DNA of 64,000 nucleotides from Aculops lycopersici (lineage: Eukaryota; Arthropoda; Arachnida; Trombidiformes; Eriophyidae). Shown here one piece after another: positions 57,056 to 64,000 of the stretch. Each line of letters opens with the position of its first letter. Position 1 is the first letter of the stretch. Location: NCBI GenBank assembly GCA_015350385.1, contig WNKI01000003.1, positions 3,140,849 through 3,204,848 on the forward strand, given 5' to 3'. The notes beneath the pieces were generated by a model. That model was not told the origin of the DNA and did not search any database. It was given only the letters and a program-made list of their open reading frames with translations. The translations under genes were made by a program, and so were the position numbers.

Positions 57056-57634
57056 TAGCGCAAGTGACGCAAGGGTTCGATTCTGAACACGGGCAATTTT
57101 TTGCATTTCCTAATCAATCCAGAGATAACAATGCAGTAAGCGGTCATACAGCAAACGCTTGTGGAGGCTATCGAGTACCAGGGAACAGTAGTCGAAAGCC
57201 TTTAATTATGTCATCCGACCGGGTTAGCCTAGTCGGCTAGATCGGCAGCGGGTCGATTGTGATTCACCGTGTGGTGTCTGCTTAAGACTAAATCTGAAAG
57301 CCATTCATCCATTCTTGAGTCTACATGAAAACCGTAATCTTCGTTCGCAAAAAAAACAAACAAAACAAAACACACTTTTTTGTTTATTACATGCATAGTT
57401 GGTTTTCCGATTTACTCGCTCGCATTTGTTGTTATCGTCGACCTCCACGGGTTGCTCGACAAAAAGATGGCATTAGATTGAAGCAAACCGAGGTACATTT
57501 TCACTCAATTCTTCAACCCAATGATACAAGCTTCCAGATTCTATTCAAATTCGTCAAGATAAACTTCATTACTCTGGCATTATTATCGCAATAATATAAT
57601 CGATTTCTTACAAATCAGAGATTCCGGTGCTCAC
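57056..57634 (+). repeat. Duplicated block C: MIF upstream region, left copy, ending in mutated MIF start
   Basis: Nearly identical to 61781-62356 (block D), with two or three substitutions and one 3-base indel until the last 20 bases. It ends ATT CCG GTG CTC ACG, equivalent to the MIF start ATG CCA GTT CTC ACA, so the first codons remain but the initiator is ATT. An 89-codon open frame inside the block (57325-57594) also exists in D; it is a by-product of the duplication, not a gene I can support. Confidence 0.92.
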
Positions 57635-57635
57635 G

Positions 57636-57637
57636 AT

Positions 57638-57669
<32 letters not shown>

Positions 57670-57685
57670 CAGAGACAGAGACAGG
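57636..57685 (+). repeat. GA / GAGACA simple repeat
   Basis: A short (GA)n run passing into about six AGAGAC units. It lies exactly between the MIF remnant and the IFT172 fragment, marking a rearrangement junction. Confidence 0.9.
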
Positions 57686-57712
57686 AATGACAAAACCATT
57701 GAAGTTCTGAGC

Positions 57713-58699
57713 TTGAGCAAACAGTATGATCGAGTTGCCAAGTTGCACCTAGACGAGGGAAACTTTGAAAAGTCATTCAAGGTCTCATTGCGTCATATTT
57801 ATGATTCAAATCGCGAGCATGCGTCCAGAGAGTTTATTGAGATAGCAAAGAATTTAGCAAATCAAGGCAAGATTCAGGAGGCTGAGGAAATCTACCTGAT
57901 GCTCGACCAATCGGATCTGGCCATTGAAATGCACAAGCAACACAAAAACTATGAGCGCATGTTGGAGTTGACAGAGCAACTGCATCCCGATCTACTCGAG
58001 GCCACTTTGTTCCAATTGGCCAAGGAGTTAGAGATTTGCGGCCAATATGAGCTGGCCGAGACCTACCTGTTGCGCGCGTCGCAAAGCGAGTGGGTAAACG
58101 TGGTTCGCATGCATCGAGTTGTCGGTCGTTATGAGGATGCCTACCGAGTTGCTCGTGCCAACTGCAGCTCTGACCAGGATCCTCTGCTGGTGCAATTGGC
58201 CTTTTGGTGGGCGAAGTCATTGGTTGGCCCACAAAACGAAGCAACCATTGAGGGCGAGCAAAGACAGAAGTCCATGGAGCAAAAGTTGCAGGAGGCTAGA
58301 GATTTACTGCGGCGCCTCAAGGTCACCAGCGAGGTAGTTGAGTTTTGTTGTGAGAACAAGAACTTTCAATTTGCATTGGATCTCTGCAGTGAGGGTGAGA
58401 ATGGTGAGGCAACGGTGCCAACTAGGAGAAGGGAAATCTTGCGTAGATATGCGACGTTTCTCGAGCAACAACACAAATTTGATCAGGCCGAGGAGATTCT
58501 ATTGCGTGATGGAGAAATCGAGCTGGTTGCCCGGATGTACATAGATAATGACATGCAATCTGAGGCGATTCGAGTGGTGGAAGAGCAACTGGCCCTCGCG
58601 ACAGGCAAGCCTGGCCAACAATTGTATAATCGCGAGCAGCTTGTTGAGTTGCTAAACAATACACTGATCCAATGCGCCAATGAGACGGCGGGCCACTAG
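57713..58699 (+). pseudogene. IFT172 internal fragment, about 328 codons, truncated copy
   Basis: Translates to TPR-like repeats matching the middle/C-terminal half of IFT172: HPDLLEATLFQLAKELE, GQYELAETYLLRASQSEW, GRYEDAYRVAR, AFWWAKSLVG and RRYATFLEQQHKFDQAEEI. The frame is uninterrupted but has no ATG at its start (the open stretch begins around TTG/CTG codons) and lacks the WD40 half. The true IFT172 gene begins at 63146 on the same strand. Full IFT172 has about 1,750 residues, so this is a partial duplicate. It ends ETAGH and stop, and 20 bases later block B begins. It may be transcribed from the duplicated MIF promoter, but an initiation codon is not evident. Confidence 0.85.
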
Positions 58700-58718
58700 G
58701 GAGTTGAGGGCCAGCCTG

Positions 58719-59680
58719 CCTAGCTAGATTTCTATCGTTATTGTATCTGATGATGTCGATAAGTCTCGTCCTCATTGTGAGGATATCTCACCCATTTTCA
58801 ATTTTACACTCTCATCGATAACCGACGACACTCTGAATTGCTATCTTCCAGTTTCATAATCTGAAAGCACCCATCACAACATCCACTTAGATTGATCTAA
58901 CAGGTTAGTTGTTCTAATAGGTCATATTAATTATGACTAGTCCTTATCTCATCAGATACAGAAGTAGAGAGTCGAGCCCGAAAACTACGCACTGGAGAAA
59001 GATCAAATACCACGAGAATAGATTGAATTTTGGGTCATCTTCTGATCGTAACCCCGGGGCAGTCGGAGTGTTTTTTGTTGATCCTGCATGTTTTCTACCC
59101 AAATTTAGCACAAGGGCGTTAACTGCTTGACAATGTGTGCTGATGAACGAATTTATGCCCATTTCCAACAAAGTTATTATGCTCTAAGCTCATAGGTAGT
59201 GAGCGTAGATTATTTCACGCTTTTAAGTTGGAAGCTTGCCATAATTGGACGCTAGAGCTCGTAGCAACAAGTGGTTTTAAGAGGTAGGAAGCGACATATA
59301 AAGTCAACAGGTTTGTTGTTGTCAAGCTAAAGGCAAACAGTGTGTCCAAAATCTAACCGGCAAAATTCCGTATCTCCTTAATTTCCCTACTACAGGAACA
59401 GTAAACTGACATCGGTACACTTTTTAGAGTTGAAAAAGTTTTGGCTGGTTAGATTTCGGACAGACCGTATGTTAGATTGCTTATCCTCACTAGCTTTTAT
59501 CCAGATTTGTCATTAGTTCGTTCATTCGACTTTCACTCGCCTCCAGGTTACATGGAGACCACTCAAAATGGATCAAAGAACGAGTAAAGCATTGATTGGA
59601 CTGCTCGCGTTGAGCTCGCTAGTAGGTGAGTATGGGACATCCTGTTTCTACCAGAAGTTGGAGTCTCGAGTGTTAACAAT
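58719..59680 (+). repeat. Duplicated block B: GBA 5' region, right copy
   Basis: Right partner of 55053-55892. It contains the probable promoter, exon 1 and the start of intron 1 of the GBA-like gene. Its left edge abuts the IFT172 fragment, marking the tandem-duplication junction. Confidence 0.9.
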
Positions 59681-61267
59681 CTAACCCCGATTTCTACAAA
59701 ATATAATGAACAGTCGGGCAGAAAGACAACTGTAATCCGAGGGAAGTGGATGGTGATCCTTCGAGGATTGTTTGCGTCTGCAATGATAAGTACTGTCCGG
59801 ATATTGATTTCGAATGGCCGAAGGAGAAATCTGAAGGCATAGTGCTTACAAGCTCGTTGTCGGGCAAACGATTCGATGTGAAAAAGTTGGGAAAACTCCG
59901 GGCAACTGGAGGCCGAGCATCAGTTTCACTCGATATCAAGCTGCACAAAGATCGTCAGGTGGTTATGGGATGGGGTGGCGCTATTACAGATGCTGCTGGC
60001 ATAAACTACAAAAGTCTGTCCGCTGTACTAGGTGACAAGCTGATCGCGAGTTACTATGGCCAGCAAGGTTTACAGTACAATTTCGGTAGAGTTCCTATCG
60101 GGGGTACAGATTTTTCAGACAGAAACTACACTTACGATGACTCCAAACGATTTCCAACTGAGACATTGGTCATTGGCTCCCGAGGATGTAGATTACAAGA
60201 TTCCTGTAATCGAAAAGGCAAAGAGGTATGTTGAGCAAAGAGGTGATCATTTGAAGCTATTTAGCACTCCTTGGTCGCCTCCCATTTGGATGAAGGATAA
60301 CAACAACATAACTAGGGGTCACCTTCGGGACGAGGATAGGATATACTCGAGCTACGCCGAGTATTTGATGAAGTTTTACGATGCCTACGAGGAGAAAAAC
60401 ATTTCCTTCTGGGGCGCGACCGTTCAAAACGAACCATACGCGTCAAACTCTGAGTCTTACTTTTTCAATAGTTTGCAATTCGACGCGGACCAAATGATCA
60501 AGTTCGTGGCGAAATATCTAGGCCCTGCCCTCGAGGCTAAAGGTAAAACCAAGGAAAATTTCAAACTAATGGTTGGCGATGACAACTTGGGAATGATTGA
60601 TAAGCCAGTGAAAAGGCTTCTAGACAATCCGGATGTGGCTAGGTATGTCGCTGGCTTAGCGTTTCACTGGTACTCTAGTGGACAGGATCAGAGTTATGAT
60701 CGACTAAGTGATGTTTATGATCAAATTCGTGACAATATCGACTTTGTTCTTATGTCAGAAGCTTGCGAAGGATTTAGAAAGAGTGATAATCACGTTAGTT
60801 TTGGCAATTGGACCAGAGCCGAGACTTATGCCTCCGATATCATTGAGGACTTCAAGAGGATGACCAGTGGCTGGATTGATTGGAATCTGGCACTCAATAT
60901 GGAGGGCGGACCCAGTTGGGTGAGCAACTTTGTTGATTCTCCGATTCTTGTCAACGCCAAAAAGGGCGAGTTCTACAAACAACCGATGTACTATGCGCTA
61001 GCTCACTTCAGTCGTATCTTCCGTCCAGGTGCCATAGTGGTGGAAGCAAACTTGCTTGTCGAAGGTAGCGAAGTGCGTGATTTGGATTCATTCTCGGCAC
61101 TCGCGGCCAAGGACGAGAGGTCTGGTCACATTCTTATAACCATCCTCAACAAGTCGGAGAAGGCGCGAGATGTCGAGATCTCTATCAATGGAGTTCTACC
61201 TTTGAATGCTCGCTTTGGTCCCAAACTAGAGCCGCACAGTATAACATCAGTTATCGTGAAGATTTGA
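59568..61267 (+). pseudogene. GBA-like glucosylceramidase (GH30), two exons, with a frameshift
   Basis: Lysosomal-type enzyme cleaving glucosylceramide. Exon 1 (59568-59625) encodes a signal peptide. The GTGAGT donor joins the acceptor at 59713 in phase 1, giving LVVGQKDNCNP, then the N-terminal Cys motif VCVCNDKYC and GWGGAITDAAG. At 60138-60140 the frame changes: frame 1 ends at NYTYD and the next frame resumes at TPNDFQL, exactly where GBA reads YTYxxTPDDFQL, so one base is extra or two are missing. The second frame runs to 61267 with the acid/base Glu in VQNEP, the nucleophile Glu in MSEACEG and DWNLALNMEGGPSWV. Everything else is intact, so it is either a very young pseudogene or a sequence error. 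Confidence 0.85.
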
Positions 61268-61780
61268 ATGTGTTCCATGAGATTGAAACTCATGATTAAA
61301 TCAATATAGTTGAGCGTGATACGAAAAATTAGCTAAGCTTATCCATCAATATTCGGGACTTTGATTATCATTGCAGGATGAACTATTCTAGCAGCAGTTC
61401 GTTTTAGGAATCTACGTCGAATTGCTCTCTTGGTTCTACCTGTTGCTTCATTTTCATGTTGTAGATTTTTTGCCTCTACCGATGACACTTGAGCTGAAAT
61501 CATTGGATGTTGATGCATCAGATTGCAAAAGTGTCGAAATCTAGAAGAATCACCAATCGATTCAGAATAAACAGCGTTTTGGGTTTGAAGTAACGGGATT
61601 AATATTGGATATGATATCAAGTTTTGAAATTTGGTGGTTGTATTCGGGTGAGATGATGATGGGTGTACAATCGTTTTTCTGGTTCGATCCGCGTTGAATG
61701 CACTTTTTTCCTAGAAATTAATCTAGGTTAGGTTTGGTCAACATTGGACCTGAAAACTATGGACCGATACTTTAGATTTC
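61268..61780. other. GBA-MIF spacer
   Basis: Holds the GBA 3' flank (ATTAAA near 61294) and the sequence at 61644-61780 that is also found in the left copy. A minus-strand frame at 61339-61620 (93 codons, Arg-rich end) has no family match and is not called. Confidence 0.5.
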
Positions 61781-62342
61781 TAGCGCAAGTGACGCAAGGG
61801 TTCGATTCTCAGCACGGGCAATTTTTTGCATTTCCTAATCAATCCAGAGATAACAATGCAGTAAGCGGTCATACAGCAAACGCTTGTGGAGGCTATCGAG
61901 TACCAGGGAACAGTAGTCGAAAGCCTTTAATTATGTCATCCGACCGGGTTAGCCTAGTCGGCTAGATCGGCAGCGGGTCGATTGTGATTCACCGTGTGGT
62001 GTCTGCTTAAGACTAAATCTGAAAGCCATTCATCCATTCTTGAGTCTACATGAAAACCGTAATCTTCGTTCGCAAAAAAAACAAACAAAACAAAACACAC
62101 TTTTTTGTTTATTACATGCATAGTTGGTTTTCCGATTTACTCGCTCGCATTTGTTGTTATCGTCGACCTCCACGGGTTGCTCGACAAAAAGATGGCATTA
62201 GATTGAAGCAAACCGAGGTACATTTTCACTCAATTCTTCAACCCAATGATACAAGCTTCCAGATTCTATTCAAATTCGTCAAGATAAACTTCATTACTCT
62301 GGCATTATCGCAATAATATAATCGATTTCTTACAAATCAGCG
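61781..62342 (+). promoter_or_regulatory. MIF upstream region (block D)
   Basis: Right partner of block C (57056-57634). It directly abuts the MIF start codon and so probably includes the MIF promoter and 5' UTR. It contains a GGTTCGATTC word like a pol III B-box near 61799, as do the other copies. Confidence 0.55.
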
Positions 62343-62699
62343 ATGCCAGTTCTCACAATTCACACCAACGTTGCGGCTGACAAGGTGCCGACTGAGTTTG
62401 GGGCAGCAGCTTCCGAGGTTGTGGCAAATACTTTGGGCAAACCGGTTTCATATGTCGCCATCCATATTAATCCAAATCAAATGTTATACTTTGGAGGCTC
62501 CAGCTCGCCGGCTGCATATTGCGAGCTAAGTTCAATTGGAGCTCTTTCAACTGAGTCAAACAAGAAGCACTCGAAGAATATCATGGAATTTTTGGATAAA
62601 ACTCTAGGTATTCCATCATCAAGAATCTACATAACATTCAAGAATATCAACAAAGCAGACATTGGCTTCCAGGGAACTACCTTCGACGATTTGATGTGA
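62343..62699 (+). CDS. MIF: Macrophage migration inhibitory factor, 118 aa
   Basis: Tautomerase-superfamily cytokine, secreted without a signal peptide and trimeric. Pro2 (MPVLTIHTN), the catalytic base, is present. Lys in NTLGKPVSYVAI, and NPNQMLYFGGSSSPAAYCELSSIG match the family; the vertebrate CxxC redox motif is absent (AAYC). The length fits (115-118). AATAAA at 62800. Single exon, whereas vertebrate MIF has introns. It lies between GBA and IFT172, both plus strand. Confidence 0.95.
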   Translation: MPVLTIHTNVAADKVPTEFGAAASEVVANTLGKPVSYVAIHINPNQMLYFGGSSSPAAYCELSSIGALSTESNKKHSKNIMEFLDKTLGIPSSRIYITFKNINKADIGFQGTTFDDLM

Positions 62700-63145
62700 A
62701 TTTGATCGTAATCGTCCGCTACAATTTGGAATGATGAAGCATGAATTGCTGCTAAGAAACCTAGTGACCTGGAAATACGAAATCTCTTCAATCAATTGTA
62801 ATAAACATCACCTTTGAGAATATATCTCTCCATAAAACAATGTGAAAACTATCAATGACACAAGGGAAAACAGTGATTCACATCCCAAAGTTTACCAGAG
62901 TTTGGGTCAACCATCGTGGTTACCTTGGTAACCCGGGTGCATGGTGTCTTGTCTCGTTGCGAGCGTGTCATTCGTTGTAACCATTTACTGTAAAACTGTT
63001 GTAGGGTTTCCAAGTACCATTTTATGACTAACTTGTAAATTTCCATGAAAGAATCCCTCTCTTAATCACCTCAGACTCTCGATATTCAATTCATGATCCA
63101 TCTTAAACCTCACGGCTATTTCACCAATGATCTCTAAGCTAAACT
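62700..63145. other. MIF-IFT172 spacer
   Basis: MIF 3' UTR with its AATAAA, then about 340 bases upstream of the IFT172 start. Nothing else recognised. Confidence 0.5.
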
Positions 63146-64000
63146 ATGCAAGTTCAACACGAGAGCCAACTCCTCGAGAGTGTTCCGATAAAATTGGATG
63201 ACCTACCAACGACTCATGGCAAATCCCTCGATAGTTATGCTCTATCTCAGAATGTACTGGCCCCAATTGAGGGTTTGCTTAATTGTCCGTCCAATAACCA
63301 TGTAATAGCTGTATATTTGAGCAACCTTAACCAAATTCAAATATTGGATACCAAAACTCGGACTAGACGCGAGAGATTTCCGCTAAAGGCTTGTGATAAG
63401 AAGTTTTCCAAACAATCATTCATCGTCAAGGGTATAGACTTTTCTCCCGATGGTCAACGTGTTGCCATTGGCCAGAGTGACTCCATAATATACATATACA
63501 AGCTCCCTAATATTATAATTCAAAGTCCGTCAAGACAAGCGATAGAGACAACAACTGCAAATTCCACAATCTCAAGCTCAACAAAACCAACAATTACCGG
63601 CAAATTCGTTTGCTCGAGTCCAATAACCTGTCTGTTGTGGTCAGAGTATGGTGTTATATTTGGAAGTCAGGATGGCAAAGTAAAATTGATTTTTATGCCA
63701 AGCAAATCAAATGAAACTAATCAATCGGCAAGAGTTATTAATCTATATGCGTCAACCAAAAACTTGATGCCAATATCCTTGTCCTACAAAACAAATACGC
63801 TTGCTATTGGTTATTTGGATTCCACAATAATTTTACTGTACAATCTGACTCTCGATCAATTGGTATCTAGCGAAACTTTGACCATCTCGTCGACCATAAA
63901 CTCGCCACCTGTGGATAGTTTGCATCAAGCCTCGAGTCGTCGGGGTTCCTCCATTACAAACGCCTCAGCTCAAAGCACATTGTTCTCCTCATTCAATCAC
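63146..64000 (+). CDS. IFT172: IFT172, 5' part (runs off the right edge)
   Basis: Intraflagellar transport complex B subunit needed for cilium assembly. The frame is open from ATG 63146 to the end (285 codons, no stop). The N-terminal WD40 region shows QSFIVKGIDFSPDGQRVAIGQSDSIIYIYKL, aligning with the start of IFT172 (KSYMVKGMAFSPD...). SPITCLLWSEYGVIFGSQDGKVKL and LAIGYLDSTIILYNL continue the propeller. Residues 1-95 are diverged, and Ser/Thr-rich insertions lie between blades. The rest is outside the window and should include the sequence duplicated at 57713-58699. Confidence 0.9.
   Translation, partial: MQVQHESQLLESVPIKLDDLPTTHGKSLDSYALSQNVLAPIEGLLNCPSNNHVIAVYLSNLNQIQILDTKTRTRRERFPLKACDKKFSKQSFIVKGIDFSPDGQRVAIGQSDSIIYIYKLPNIIIQSPSRQAIETTTANSTISSSTKPTITGKFVCSSPITCLLWSEYGVIFGSQDGKVKLIFMPSKSNETNQSARVINLYASTKNLMPISLSYKTNTLAIGYLDSTIILLYNLTLDQLVSSETLTISSTINSPPVDSLHQASSRRGSSITNASAQSTLFSSFNH

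Noticed and set aside
57060..57090. tRNA gene suggested by a GGTTCGATTC word
   Set aside because: The flanking bases do not form a T-arm stem and no matching acceptor or anticodon arms are found.
57325..57594. 89-codon open frame present twice (also 62050-62316) with almost the same translation
   Set aside because: Both copies lie inside the duplicated MIF upstream block, so identity follows from the duplication. No domain or codon signal supports a protein.
61339..61620. 93-codon minus-strand frame between GBA and MIF
   Set aside because: No recognisable domain, and the region is plausibly GBA 3' flank; kept only as a note.

Overview
This window looks like a piece of an animal nuclear genome. 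It has animal gene families (SIFamide-type receptor, tryptophan hydroxylase, ANKLE1, LMBR1-like, IFT172), GT-AG introns, AATAAA poly(A) signals and long non-coding spacers. The SIFamide-type receptor, MIF and gastric-lipase-like genes suggest an arthropod, perhaps a chelicerate or mite; that placement is an inference. Most housekeeping genes are single-exon or nearly so.

Layout. 1-5 kb, minus strand: the 5' part of an LMBR1-like membrane protein, a small one-TM protein and single-exon MCM6 with E2F-like sites upstream. 7.4-24.1 kb, minus strand: a four-exon neuropeptide GPCR I could join at every splice site (1,638 codons). Its cytoplasmic tail is about 1,100 residues, with His-rich and acidic low-complexity tracts. 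An assembly gap lies in an intron. 24-30 kb: no gene seen, many simple repeats and a cluster of AT palindromes. 30-33.5 kb: two tandem secreted acid-lipase-like genes. 34.5-43.9 kb: PSMG1-like, ASNSD1, an unrecognised Q/P-rich nuclear-type protein, ANKLE1 (ankyrin-LEM-GIY-YIG) and PWP1. 44-51 kb: tryptophan hydroxylase (four exons), mitochondrial-type malate dehydrogenase, RPF2 and cyclophilin A with an N-terminal extension. 53.4-54.9 kb: ABHD1/3-type hydrolase.

55-64 kb is the most unusual part. The right end carries GBA-like glucosylceramidase, MIF and the start of IFT172, all on the plus strand. Immediately left lies a decayed copy of the same three-gene series in the same order: an orphan GBA signal-peptide exon, a MIF promoter with the first codons (ATG changed to ATT), and an internal IFT172 fragment of about 330 codons. 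This fits a tandem duplication of GBA-MIF-IFT172 followed by internal deletions. The right-hand GBA copy itself carries a frameshift.

Functionally these are mostly unrelated neighbours: DNA replication (MCM6), ribosome biogenesis (RPF2, PWP1), proteasome assembly (PSMG1), serotonin synthesis (TPH), peptide signalling (GPCR), lipid hydrolysis (lipases, ABHD3, GBA) and cilia (IFT172).
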